Origin: Cyanobacteriota bacterium
Lineage (GTDB): Bacteria; Cyanobacteriota; Vampirovibrionia; Gastranaerophilales; UBA9971
Reading direction: 5' to 3'
NCBI GenBank assembly: GCA_022703625.1
Contig: JAKLDH010000013.1
Span: 1 to 35,125, forward strand
DNA length: 35,125 nt
A program made the translations under genes and the position numbers. Below are positions 1 through 8,114 of the stretch, in pieces. Under the pieces are notes generated by a model, which ran no database searches, was not told the origin of the DNA, and was given only the letters and a program-made list of their open reading frames with translations. The first letter of the stretch is position 1. Each line of letters starts with the position of its first letter.

Positions 1-105
1 TTAAAAAAAATGAAAGAATTTAATATAAAATTATTTGGTTTAAATAAACCCAAAATTGAAAATATATATAAACAAAGCAATACAAAAAGTTTGTGAATAG
101 TGTTT

Positions 106-240
106 TATACCAATCGAAATAAGTTTTCGTTAATTGGTTAAAAAGTTGATATTTACAGCCCGAGCCGCCCGTAGGGCGGCTCGGGCTGAGTAATGGCATT
201 TGCGGGAGTTTCGGCTTCGCCGAAACTCCCGCAAATGAGA
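106..240 (+). repeat. R1-A: R1-family element, right end lost
   Basis: The left end matches the R1 consensus (TATACCAATCGAAATAAG), followed by two perfect hairpins. Hairpin 1 has 14-bp arms at 157-170 and 174-187 (agcccgagccgccc, loop gta). Hairpin 2 has arms at 202-215 and 219-232 (gcgggagtttcggc, loop ttc). The usual right arm (gccgatttctttttaa) is not recognisable after about 240. Bases 1-105 are AT-rich and I see no feature in them. Confidence 0.85.
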
Positions 241-290
241 TAGGGTTTAAGATTGTTCTTGAGGCAGTTTTTCCTTAATTATTTTTTTTA

Positions 291-371
291 ATCGTCATTC
301 TGAGGGCTTTAGCCCGAAGAATCTTGTTGTATATAAGCCATTAGATGTTTCGCTTTGCTCAGGATGACGAT
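291..371. repeat. R7: short inverted-repeat element
   Basis: The ends are near-perfect inverted repeats: atcgtcattctgag at the left and ctcaggatgacgat at the right, with one mismatch. The pattern gtcattctgag...cgaagaatct is a common type of dispersed intergenic repeat in bacteria. It ends 5 nt before the etfA stop codon. Confidence 0.6.
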
Positions 372-376
372 TTCTG

Positions 377-1396
377 TTAACAACAGCAGGTTAATTGAGA
401 GTTTTTGATTGCTTTTGTTAATTCAGGAACGATCTCAAAAAGATCGCCTACTATTCCGTATGTAGCAAATTGGAAAATAGGCGCTTCAGGGTCTTTGTTA
501 ATTGCAATAATGATATCGCTTGAGCTCATACCCGCTAAATGCTGAATAGCTCCTGAAATTCCACATGCAATATAAACTTTAGGACAAACAGTTTTTCCGG
601 TTTGTCCAACCTGATCACAATGTCCTCTCCAGCCGGCATCAACGCATGCCCGACTTGCGGCTACCGCTCCGCCTAAAGTGGAAGCAAGCTCTTCAAGAAT
701 TTTAAAACCCTCGGCATTTTTAATTCCACGACCGCCGGAAACGATAATTTCAGCGTCTTCAATTTTACAGGCGGCTTTACAGGAATTTAAACATTCAAGT
801 ATTTTTACTTTAATTTCTGAAGGATCAAGCTCTACGTCAATTCTTTCTACCTGAGCAACGTTTGAATGATCCGGTTCTGGTTTCGGCAGTACTTTTGCTC
901 TTACTGTAGCCATTTGAGGTCTGCATACTTTACAAAGAATTGTTGCCATCAGATTGCCGCCGAAAGTTGGTCTTGTTGCGGCAAGTAATCCCTGCTCGTT
1001 GATATCAAGCTCGGTACAGTCTGCTGTTAATCCTGTATTAAGTCTTGCAGAGATTCTAGGCGCAATATCTCTGCCGGTTGTTGTTGCTCCAATAAGAACT
1101 ATTGAAGGATTTTTCTGTTTTATTGCTTCGCAAGCCGCTTTTACATAAAGTTCCGTTGAATATTGTTCAAGATTTTCATTCTGAACAAGGTAAATTTTTT
1201 GCGCGCCGGCTTCTGAAAGTTCTTTTACAAGAGATTCAATATTATTATTTCCTGCAAGAAGAAGCGCGCCTACTTCTTCATTATTTAATTTTTCTGAAAG
1301 TCTTCTCGCAGCGTTTATAAGCTCCAACGTTACTCCGGTGATTGTATTTTCAGACGTTTTTTCGGCTATTACCCAAATACCTTTATGTTCACTCAT
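377..1396 (-). CDS. etfA: electron transfer flavoprotein, alpha subunit
   Basis: The 339-residue product is the normal length for EtfA. The C-terminal third carries the FAD-binding EtfA signature, with GGRGIKN, then ASRACVDAGW, VGQTGKTV, ACGISGAIQH and INKDPEAPIF. The N-terminal half is the alpha/beta ETF domain. With EtfB it forms the cytoplasmic FAD-containing dimer that moves electrons between acyl-CoA or other dehydrogenases and an acceptor; some anaerobe ETFs bifurcate electrons, which cannot be decided here. It lies 78 nt downstream of etfB on the same strand. The ATG start is preceded by AGGAGAAAATAA. No dehydrogenase or ETF-quinone oxidoreductase gene is nearby. The protein ends in an unusual CCC. 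Confidence 0.95.
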   Translation of the reverse strand: MSEHKGIWVIAEKTSENTITGVTLELINAARRLSEKLNNEEVGALLLAGNNNIESLVKELSEAGAQKIYLVQNENLEQYSTELYVKAACEAIKQKNPSIVLIGATTTGRDIAPRISARLNTGLTADCTELDINEQGLLAATRPTFGGNLMATILCKVCRPQMATVRAKVLPKPEPDHSNVAQVERIDVELDPSEIKVKILECLNSCKAACKIEDAEIIVSGGRGIKNAEGFKILEELASTLGGAVAASRACVDAGWRGHCDQVGQTGKTVCPKVYIACGISGAIQHLAGMSSSDIIIAINKDPEAPIFQFATYGIVGDLFEIVPELTKAIKNSQLTCCC

Positions 1397-1474
1397 TTAT
1401 TTTCTCCTAAGCTATTATTTTACTTGTTTTATATTTTATTAAATACCCTGAAACCTTCTCGGGGTAACAATTAT

Positions 1475-2269
1475 TTATGCAAGAATTTTATCTTTTTTAA
1501 GTTTTTCAACGAGTTTTGCGACGGCATCTCTCGCATTATCCGCTTGTATTAGTTCTCCCGGCTCTCTTTGTTCAGGTCTGAACGCTTTTGACACATAAGT
1601 CGGCGAACCTTTTATTCCTACTTCTTCAGGGTTAAGACCAATATCTTCCAGTCCATATTCGCCAATTTGGGTTTTATTAGCTTTCATTGTTCCTTTAATA
1701 GATGGTTTTCTGGGTTCATAATCGCATTTAAGCATACAAACAACTCCGGGAAGCGTCATTTCAACTTTTTGAATTCCTTCGTCAACTTCACGTTTTACGA
1801 TCAAGCTTGATCCGCCTGAATATTGGACTTCCTTCGCAAAAGTCGCCTGAGCAACGCCAAGATGTTCGGCAATGCTTGGACCTGTTTGAGCTGTATCTCC
1901 GTCTATGGCAAACATTCCACAGAGAATCAAATCAAAATCGCCGATTTTATTTTTAATTGCCGCCGCAAGAGTACGGCTTGTCGCCTGTGTATCGGCTCCG
2001 GCAAATTTTTTGTCTGAAATTAATATCGCTTCATCAGCTCCCATTGCAATTGCTCTTTTGAGAACATCTTTTGCCTGGGCAGGTCCCATTGTTATCGCTG
2101 TTATTGTTGTGTCAGGATTAGCTTCTTTGATTCTAACCGCTGTTTCTACAGCATATTCGTCAAAAGGATTCATTATACTTTCAATGCCTTCTCTGACCAT
2201 TGTATTATTCTCTGTCCATTTAATATCAGCTGTATCAGGCACTTGTTTTACGCAAACTACAATTTTCAC
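1475..2269 (-). CDS. etfB: electron transfer flavoprotein, beta subunit
   Basis: The 264-residue EtfB opens with the family start MKIVVCVKQVPDT and contains the nucleotide-binding segment AIDGDTAQTGPSIAEHLG and the conserved LPGVVCMLK and EPRKPSIKG motifs. It pairs with EtfA to make the heterodimeric electron carrier; EtfB usually holds AMP or a second FAD. The start is GTG (2267-2269 on the complement), chosen because GGAGAA lies 8 nt upstream and the conserved N-terminus begins there. The order etfB-etfA is the common one, and the two are likely co-transcribed. Confidence 0.95.
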   Translation of the reverse strand: MKIVVCVKQVPDTADIKWTENNTMVREGIESIMNPFDEYAVETAVRIKEANPDTTITAITMGPAQAKDVLKRAIAMGADEAILISDKKFAGADTQATSRTLAAAIKNKIGDFDLILCGMFAIDGDTAQTGPSIAEHLGVAQATFAKEVQYSGGSSLIVKREVDEGIQKVEMTLPGVVCMLKCDYEPRKPSIKGTMKANKTQIGEYGLEDIGLNPEEVGIKGSPTYVSKAFRPEQREPGELIQADNARDAVAKLVEKLKKDKILA

Positions 2270-2450
2270 AGGGTTATTCTCCTTTTTATTATTATTAAAA
2301 CCAATAATTTATTTAAATATTAATTATTTATATTTTGATATATATTTTAACACAAGAAAAAATACCGTTAAAAAAGATACCTTTTCATATATATAAAAAA
2401 AATATAATAAACACAAAAATTCTGCAATTATAAGCTTGAATTACTGGCGT

Positions 2451-2792
2451 TTAGCCAGGCGGCCATTGCATGGATCTTCCTCCAAGAACATGGATATGTA
2501 TATGGAAAACCGCCTGACCTGCTTTTTCTCCGGTATTTATAACAAGTCTGTAATTATCAGCCACGCCAAGTTTTGCAGCGGTTTCTTTTGCGCCTTTTAA
2601 AAGTTTTCCCATTAATTCAACATCTTCTATTTCATTTAAAGAAGCAAAATGTTTTTTAGGGATTACCAGGGCATGTATAGGAGCGCGGGGGGTAATATCA
2701 TTAAAGGAAACATAATCCTGCGTTTCAACTATAAAATCTGTTTTAAATTCACGATTAACGATTTTACAGAAAATACAATTTTCTTGTGTCAT
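2451..2792 (-). CDS. HIT-family nucleotide-binding protein (HinT-like)
   Basis: This 113-residue protein has the histidine-triad signature HIHIHV at residues 97-102 (H97, H99, H101), with the typical N-terminal CIFCKIVNRE and central HALVIPKKHFAS. HIT proteins of this branch hydrolyse nucleoside phosphoramidates and AMP-lysine conjugates as homodimers in the cytoplasm. In HinT the middle His of the last pair is the nucleophile. It ends in the family's WPPG tail, so it is full length. An AGGGAAATAAAA stretch precedes the ATG. It is a single gene on the minus strand and its link to etfBA is unclear. Confidence 0.93.
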   Translation of the reverse strand: MTQENCIFCKIVNREFKTDFIVETQDYVSFNDITPRAPIHALVIPKKHFASLNEIEDVELMGKLLKGAKETAAKLGVADNYRLVINTGEKAGQAVFHIHIHVLGGRSMQWPPG

Positions 2793-2886
2793 TTTTATTT
2801 CCCTATAAATTATTTTTCATAAAAAACTTTATCATAAATAAACTTATTTTAATTAGTATAGCCTACATTCAAGCAGGAGTGGATAA

Positions 2887-3031
2887 TACCAAGTTGCAAT
2901 CAAAGAGTATTATTTTTTTGATAAGGGTTTTGCCGGCTACGCCGGCAAAACCCTTATCAATTCTTCTTCCCCTCCCTTGGGGAGGGGGCAGGGGGAGGGA
3001 GATTTAATACTACATTGATTGCAACTTGGTA
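2887..3031 (+). repeat. R2-a: complete 145-bp R2 element
   Basis: Perfect terminal inverted repeats run TACCAAGTTGCAATCAA at the left and TTGATTGCAACTTGGTA at the right. The same 3-bp TAA occurs on both sides (2884-2886 and 3032-3034), as expected of a target-site duplication. Inside are a long hairpin (gataagggttttgccggc, loop tac) and a C-rich/G-rich hairpin (cctcccttggggaggg). No coding capacity is visible. Confidence 0.92.
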
Positions 3032-3034
3032 TAA

Positions 3035-3407
3035 GCAAAAATTCGAACTCATTTTATATGTTAAGTTTTGTTAACTTGAGTTATTTATTATAGTTTATAA
3101 AACAAATGTTTTTTTAAGGAACCATATATAGTGTATTAAAGAAATTTTAATCAGCGTTAACGGCAAAAAAAACGTCTTTAAAGCTTTATAAGCTTAATAT
3201 TAATAATAAACAGGGTTTTAAAAGGATAAAATACAGAATTTCAGTGTGATTTAATTAATTTAAAAAAGAATTTACAAGACACTACATATAGAGGCTGGTT
3301 TTTTAACCTTTTTAAAAAATTAATCGGGTTTTAATCAATACTGGTCAACCTGGCTAACTTATAATACTGATTTTTTGTTAATTTAATAGAAAATTTCAAA
3401 AATAGTA
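3035..3407. other. AT-rich gap with a degenerate inverted repeat
   Basis: No gene is visible. A loose inverted repeat is present: tatatagtgt near 3125-3136 faces acactacata near 3281-3292, each flanked by T- or A-rich tracts. It could be a decayed inverted-repeat element or an extended hairpin. I found no second copy in the window. Confidence 0.3.
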
Positions 3408-3435
3408 TTGCGTAAATTCTTAAAAAATGTATAAT
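3408..3435 (+). promoter_or_regulatory. sigma-70-type promoter for the HU gene
   Basis: TTGCGT at 3408-3413 and TATAAT at 3430-3435 are separated by 16 nt and lie about 30 nt upstream of the HU start codon. Confidence 0.65.
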
Positions 3436-3463
3436 TAAGATGTTTAAATAAAGGAGGTTATCC

Positions 3464-3739
3464 ATGAACAAAGAAGAATTGGTAAAAGAAATCGCTAAGA
3501 AAACAAGAATGCCACAAAAACAGGTAGCTGAAATCATTTCATTAATGATTGATTCTATCGAAAAAACAGTTTCAAAAGGTAAAAGAGTAACTTTAGTTGG
3601 CTTTGGAACTTTTGAAGCTCGCAAAAGAGCTGCTAGAACTGGCAGAAACCCACAAACAGGCGCAGAAATTAAAATCCCTGCTAAAACAGTTCCAGCTTTC
3701 TCCGCAGGCAAAAAATTCAAAGAAATTGTTAGCAAGTAA
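3464..3739 (+). CDS. hup: HU-family DNA-binding protein
   Basis: The 91-residue product is the standard length for a bacterial HU/IHF-type nucleoid protein. It begins with the helical dimerisation region (MNKEELVKEIAKKT) and contains the family signature GFGTFEARKRAARTGRNPQT, including the RNPQTG turn at the tip of the DNA-binding beta arm. HU binds and bends DNA with little sequence specificity. A strong AAAGGAGG site lies 8 nt before the ATG. The gene has its own promoter upstream and a rho-independent terminator downstream, so it is monocistronic. Confidence 0.96.
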   Translation: MNKEELVKEIAKKTRMPQKQVAEIISLMIDSIEKTVSKGKRVTLVGFGTFEARKRAARTGRNPQTGAEIKIPAKTVPAFSAGKKFKEIVSK

Positions 3740-3761
3740 TTTTTGTTAACCAGTTTTACGC

Positions 3762-3797
3762 AAAAGACTTCTGTAAATTACAGAAGTCTTTTGTTTT
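3762..3797 (+). terminator. rho-independent terminator after hup
   Basis: Arms aaaagacttctgtaa (3762-3776) and ttacagaagtctttt (3778-3792) pair perfectly and are followed by gtttt. The A/T ends make it potentially usable on both strands, but no gene on the minus strand ends here; the 88-residue gene ends at 3817 and reads toward it. Confidence 0.85.
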
Positions 3798-3816
3798 GAA
3801 TTTAAGCCTAAAAAGA

Positions 3817-4083
3817 TTACGCTTTAAGATTTAAAGGCATTATATTTCTTGCGGCTTTAAAATTATCCTGATTTATATAATCAGACGCTACTTTAACCGC
3901 TGGTAAACCTGTTTGAGGCTTTGTCGCCACTGCGGGATTAGAAGGCATGCTTTTTAAGACATTAAAAGATTGTTTTTGAGGAGGGTTAAATCTTCCCAAT
4001 AAATAACGCCCTTGTTGTATTTGTTGAAGTTCTTTGGCATGTGGACGAGCTGTAACGGATGTTGGTAATGTAATCGACACCAT
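3817..4083 (-). CDS. small hypothetical protein, 88 residues
   Basis: I do not recognise this protein. It is supported by an AAAGGAG site 8 nt before its ATG and by isolation from other reading frames. It is basic and rich in Pro, Gln and Ala, with no signal peptide, membrane segment or Cys residues; a central stretch reads GRYLLGRFNPPQKQ. The ending LPAVKVASDYINQDNFKAAR looks helical and the N-terminus looks disordered. It converges with hup and may share the bidirectional terminator. Its function is unknown. Confidence 0.6.
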   Translation of the reverse strand: MVSITLPTSVTARPHAKELQQIQQGRYLLGRFNPPQKQSFNVLKSMPSNPAVATKPQTGLPAVKVASDYINQDNFKAARNIMPLNLKA

Positions 4084-4162
4084 TAGGTTTTCTCCTTTAT
4101 AACAAAAATTATCTATACAAAATATAATAAAACTCCAAAAAAAAAAAATTAACCTTAGGTTA

Positions 4163-4232
4163 TATACTAATAAAATTAAGGCTTTACAAAATCCATCTTT
4201 TTTATTTGCCGATTTCTTTTTATATCACTGTA
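4163..4232 (+). repeat. R1-mini: R1 element lacking both hairpins
   Basis: The left end tatactaata joins directly to the R1 right arm (attaaggctttacaaaatcc, then tttgccgatttcttttta and atcactgta). It therefore looks like an R1 copy reduced to about 70 bp by loss of the central hairpins. It sits 16 nt beyond the trpD stop codon. Confidence 0.6.
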
Positions 4233-4248
4233 ACTTATTTTTGTTTTT

Positions 4249-5256
4249 TTATAATTTTAAACTCATAAGCTTTTCATAGGCTTTGCCAGATTCTATAATC
4301 TGCTTTGCAATCTCAATCCCCTCTTCCAGCGTTTCAGCTTTTTCCCCAGCCCATAAAACCGCCGCTGAATTGAGCAAGAGAATTTCCAGCTTAGCCCCTT
4401 TTATTTTGCGTGAAAAAATATCTTCAATTATTTTAGCGTTAAAATCAGGATTCCCGCCTTCAATTTCTTGTATTGAAGCCGTTTTAAAACCAAAAACCTC
4501 TGGAGTGATTTCAAAATTTCTGATTTTTCCGTCATTAAGCTCAAATATTAACGTTTTTCCGCAAATGCTGATTTCATCCATTAATGGATTAACGCCGCAT
4601 ACTGTTAAAGCTCTTTTACAACCGAAATTATTAAGAACTTCCGTGATTTTATAAAGCATGTCAGGATTTGATACCCCTATTACCTGTCCTGTAGGGCATG
4701 TGGGATTCGTCAGAGGACCAAGAAAATTAAATATCGTTCTTATGCCAAGTTCTTTTCTTACAGAATTCACATGAAATGCGCTTTTATGGAAATAAGGGGC
4801 ATGTATAAAGGCTATTGAATTCTTTTTTAAAGAAATTTCAACGTCCTGAGGTTCTTTGAGGAGTGGAATTCCAAGGGCTTCAAGAACATTGCTGCTTCCG
4901 CACTTGCTTGTTATGCCGGCATTAGAATGTTTTGCGACAGTTATGCCTGATGCGGCGGCGATTATTGCTGAAGCGGTGGAAATATTATAGCTATTTATCC
5001 CATCGCCTCCGGTTCCGCAGGAATCAACAATTATATCAAGCCCTATAGTATTAATTTTTAAGGCTTTTTCTCTCATTGCGGAAGCAAAACCTGTTATTTC
5101 TTCGACAGTTTCGCCTTTTGTTTTTATAGAAGCCAAAAAAGCCGCAATTTGAGCAGGTTTTACATCGCCGGAGCTTATATTGAATATTAAATCCCTGGCT
5201 TCCTGCTCGGTTAAATGCTGATTTTGGGTTATTTTATTTAAAAAATCTGTTAGCAT
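4249..5256 (-). CDS. trpD: anthranilate phosphoribosyltransferase
   Basis: The 335-residue product matches TrpD length. It has the helical N-terminal domain (LTEQEARDLI), the PRPP loop DSCGTGGDGINSYNIST, and the C-terminal LGIRTIFNFLGPLTNP signature. The usual KHGNR(S/A)xSS motif reads KHSNAGITSKCGSSNVLE here, so the Gly and Arg are replaced, a departure seen to varying degrees in the family. It transfers a phosphoribosyl group from PRPP to anthranilate in tryptophan synthesis. No other trp gene is nearby, so the exact substrate is less certain than the fold. The ATG start lacks a clear Shine-Dalgarno sequence. Confidence 0.88.
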   Translation of the reverse strand: MLTDFLNKITQNQHLTEQEARDLIFNISSGDVKPAQIAAFLASIKTKGETVEEITGFASAMREKALKINTIGLDIIVDSCGTGGDGINSYNISTASAIIAAASGITVAKHSNAGITSKCGSSNVLEALGIPLLKEPQDVEISLKKNSIAFIHAPYFHKSAFHVNSVRKELGIRTIFNFLGPLTNPTCPTGQVIGVSNPDMLYKITEVLNNFGCKRALTVCGVNPLMDEISICGKTLIFELNDGKIRNFEITPEVFGFKTASIQEIEGGNPDFNAKIIEDIFSRKIKGAKLEILLLNSAAVLWAGEKAETLEEGIEIAKQIIESGKAYEKLMSLKL

Positions 5257-5393
5257 AATTTGAAAAATTCACTTTAAATATTATTTTAATTTATTTTAAC
5301 TAAAAAATCCTGATATTTAAATAAAAGTGTGTATATCCTTGTTTAACCAGTTTTTTATAAGTATACTCAAAATAACTTCAGGAGTTTTAAAAA

Positions 5394-6935
5394 TTGATTT
5401 TAAGAGTAATTTGCTTATATTTATTGTTGATATTTTATTGCCAACCTGTTTTTTCAGAGCAGAACGGACAAATTAAAAATGTAATTCTATTTATCGGTGA
5501 TGGAATGCATCTTGAGCATGAAATTGCGGCAAGTTTATATTTAACAGGGGAAAATACCTCTCTTGCATGGCATAAATTCCCTTATGTAGCGTTTGTTTCA
5601 ACTTGGGATGTTGACACTTATAATGAATATGCAAAAAAATTAAATCAAAAACCGTTTAATTACAATAAATTCTATGCTACAACCGGATATGATCCTGATG
5701 AAGGCGGCTTTATGCCTTCTCCGCTCCAAAAAAATATTAATAAAGAATATTTTTTACCTGATTCAAAAAACGCAAAAAAAGGCGAACGTATTGAGTTGGC
5801 GACAGATTCCGCAGCTGCTGCGACGGCAATGGCTACCGGACTGAAAACAACAAAGGGAAATATTTCCTGGCTTGCTGATGATATGCCTAAGGGGAATATT
5901 AAAACGATCATGGAGCTTGTTAGAGAGAAAAAAGGAGCTTCTATTGGAGTAATAACCACAGCGCCATTCAATCATGCAACACCTGCCGCATTTGTTGCCC
6001 ATAATAAAGATAGAAACAACTATTATACAGGATTAAATGACAATAATGAACTGGGAATTGCTGATGAAATTATCAAAATAACCAAACCTGACGTAGTAAT
6101 AGGCGGTGGACATCCTAAATTCACAAGCAAACTCTTTTATAAACAGGAAAAATATCTGAATAAAGAGTTATATAAGCAATTAAAGTCTTCTAATGAATAT
6201 GTATTCGTTGAAAGAAAACCATGGAAACAGGCTAAGGAAAGCCTTTTAAACGCGTCAAAACTAGCTTCTGATAAAAATTTAAAGCTTTTCGGGCTATATG
6301 GAGGACCATTTGGATATTATGAATTCCCTAAACCCTTAAACAAACCCGCAAACCCAAAAATAATCCAAAATAAAGAAAATCCTTCTCTTGCAGATTCTGT
6401 AATTGCGGGATTAAATGCGCTTTCGCAGAATGATAAAGGCTTTTTCCTTATGGCAGAGCAAGGAACTATTGATATCGCAAACCATTTAAACAATTATAAA
6501 GCTATGATTGGAACTGTTGCTGATCTTAATGAAGCTGTCAAAGCGGCAATATACTTTGTTGATAAGCCAAATGACAATATTAACTGGGATAATACGCTTT
6601 TAATAGTAACTTCTGACCATGCTAACAGTTATATGAGGATTAAAAAGCCGGAAAAGCTATGCAAAGGCTGTTTGCCTAAACAGCGTAATTTTATAAAAAA
6701 ATCTGTTTATCCTGGTGAAGAAATAGAATACGGCTCTGATTGGCATACAAATGAGCTTGTTTGTATTTATGTTAAGGGAAATAAACTCGATTATTTCAAA
6801 GAAGCGGAAGTTTTATGGTATCCAGGCGCTAAAATTATTGATAATACAATGATATTTGACGTTTTAAACAGAGCTTTAGGTCTTGAATATAATAAAAGAG
6901 AAGTTTTAGACGCTATAAACTACATTCCACAATAA
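5394..6935 (+). CDS. secreted alkaline phosphatase family protein
   Basis: This 513-residue protein has an N-terminal signal peptide (about residues 1-21, hydrophobic core VICLYLLLIFY, ending VFSEQ). The metal-binding start NVILFIGDGM follows. The nucleophile motif TDSAAAATAMATG has its Ser at about residue 139, matching the alkaline phosphatase consensus. C-terminal metal-ligand motifs are LLIVTSDHANS and GSDWHTNE. PhoA-type enzymes hydrolyse phosphomonoesters in the periplasm or outside the cell with two Zn and one Mg. The start is TTG, preceded by CAGGAG about 9 nt upstream, and the signal peptide begins there. purU follows after 26 nt. No pho-box was identified. Confidence 0.92.
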   Translation: MILRVICLYLLLIFYCQPVFSEQNGQIKNVILFIGDGMHLEHEIAASLYLTGENTSLAWHKFPYVAFVSTWDVDTYNEYAKKLNQKPFNYNKFYATTGYDPDEGGFMPSPLQKNINKEYFLPDSKNAKKGERIELATDSAAAATAMATGLKTTKGNISWLADDMPKGNIKTIMELVREKKGASIGVITTAPFNHATPAAFVAHNKDRNNYYTGLNDNNELGIADEIIKITKPDVVIGGGHPKFTSKLFYKQEKYLNKELYKQLKSSNEYVFVERKPWKQAKESLLNASKLASDKNLKLFGLYGGPFGYYEFPKPLNKPANPKIIQNKENPSLADSVIAGLNALSQNDKGFFLMAEQGTIDIANHLNNYKAMIGTVADLNEAVKAAIYFVDKPNDNINWDNTLLIVTSDHANSYMRIKKPEKLCKGCLPKQRNFIKKSVYPGEEIEYGSDWHTNELVCIYVKGNKLDYFKEAEVLWYPGAKIIDNTMIFDVLNRALGLEYNKREVLDAINYIPQ

Positions 6936-6961
6936 TTTAAGCAAAGTAAAAAGGATTAAAT

Positions 6962-7828
6962 ATGTATAATAACGAAATAAAATACTTGTTAACCGTCAGA
7001 TGTCCTGACACAACCGGAATTTCTGCCGCTATTTTCAATTATATCTATAATAATGACGGTTTTATAACCTCTTCATACAATTATGGCGATCCTTCAACCA
7101 ATACATTTTTTGTAAGAATTGTATTCACAGCCATAACTTCCAAAATGGGGACTCTCGAGGATATAAGGCAAAAATTCCGGCCCGTTGCCGACAAATTCTC
7201 TATGCAATGGGAAATAAACGATTATAATTACAAACCACGAGTAATGATAGCCGTTTCCAAGTATGGTCATTGCCTGAATGATCTTCTGCATAAAACTCAG
7301 TCCGGTCAAATTCCGATAAATATTGTGGCTGTTGTTTCTAACCATTCTGACATGAAGGAAATGACGCAATGGCATGGGGTTAACTATTTCCATTTTCCTG
7401 TAACACCGGAAACAAAGATTGAAGAAGAGAAAAAAATTATAAATTTGATTGATGAACTTGAAGTTGATCTGATTGTGCTGGCAAGATATATGCAAATACT
7501 GTCTTCTGATATGTGCAAAGCGTTGGAAGGCAGATGTATAAATATACATCATTCATTTTTGCCTAGTTTTAAGGGCGCTATGCCTTATTCTCAAGCGTAT
7601 TCAAGAGGGGTAAAGATTGTAGGAGCAACTGCTCACTATGTAACCTCCGATCTTGACGAAGGACCCATTATAGAACAGGCGGTGGAAAGGGTTGATCACA
7701 CTTACAGCGTTGAAGATATAGGCGCAACAGTAAGGGACCTTGAAACGCTGACTCTTTCAAGAGCTGTGAAATGGCATGCAGAACGCCGAATATTGCTGAA
7801 CGGCAATAAAACCGTTGTTTTTAGATAA
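6962..7828 (+). CDS. purU: formyltetrahydrofolate deformylase
   Basis: The 288-residue protein has an N-terminal ACT domain (about residues 8-85) and a C-terminal formyltransferase-type catalytic domain. The hallmark stretches INIHHSFLPSFKGAMPY and GATAHYVTSDLDEGPIIEQ are present. PurU hydrolyses 10-formyl-THF to formate and THF, balancing the one-carbon pool and supplying formate for purine synthesis. AAGGA precedes the ATG. It is probably co-transcribed with the upstream phosphatase. An R1 element begins about 3 nt after its stop codon. purH, which consumes 10-formyl-THF, lies about 6 kb away on the other strand. Confidence 0.95.
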   Translation: MYNNEIKYLLTVRCPDTTGISAAIFNYIYNNDGFITSSYNYGDPSTNTFFVRIVFTAITSKMGTLEDIRQKFRPVADKFSMQWEINDYNYKPRVMIAVSKYGHCLNDLLHKTQSGQIPINIVAVVSNHSDMKEMTQWHGVNYFHFPVTPETKIEEEKKIINLIDELEVDLIVLARYMQILSSDMCKALEGRCINIHHSFLPSFKGAMPYSQAYSRGVKIVGATAHYVTSDLDEGPIIEQAVERVDHTYSVEDIGATVRDLETLTLSRAVKWHAERRILLNGNKTVVFR

Positions 7829-7830
7829 AT

Positions 7831-8018
7831 ATATTGATCTGAAAAAGAAATCGGTAATTTGCTAAAAAGCTGATATCTACAGCCCGAAACGCCCGCAGGG
7901 CGTCTCGGGCTGAGTAAGGGTATAGCTGGTGTTGCGGCTTTGCCGCAACACCAGCAAATTAAAGCTTTACAAAAACAACCTTTTTTATTTAACGATTTCT
8001 TTTTAATATCACACTGAC
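7831..8018 (+). repeat. R1-B: full-length R1 element
   Basis: It has the R1 layout: a GC-rich first hairpin (agcccgaaacgccc / gggcgtctcgggct, one mismatch, loop gca) and a second hairpin with a different but perfectly paired sequence (gctggtgttgcggc, loop ttt). The typical right arm ends in atcacactga. The left end (tattgatctgaaaaagaaatcgg) resembles the R1 right end inverted. It begins right after the purU stop codon. Confidence 0.88.
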
Positions 8019-8114
8019 TATTACTAAAAATTTTATATCGACTCGATTAATTTTAAAAATCAAGATACAATTATAATTTAATAAATAGTTATATAATCTT
8101 GAAAGTGTTGGAAT

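Noticed and set aside
2786-3007. Plus-strand frame overlapping R2-a
   Set aside because: Its second half is R2 repeat sequence and its first half is AT-rich with no ribosome site.
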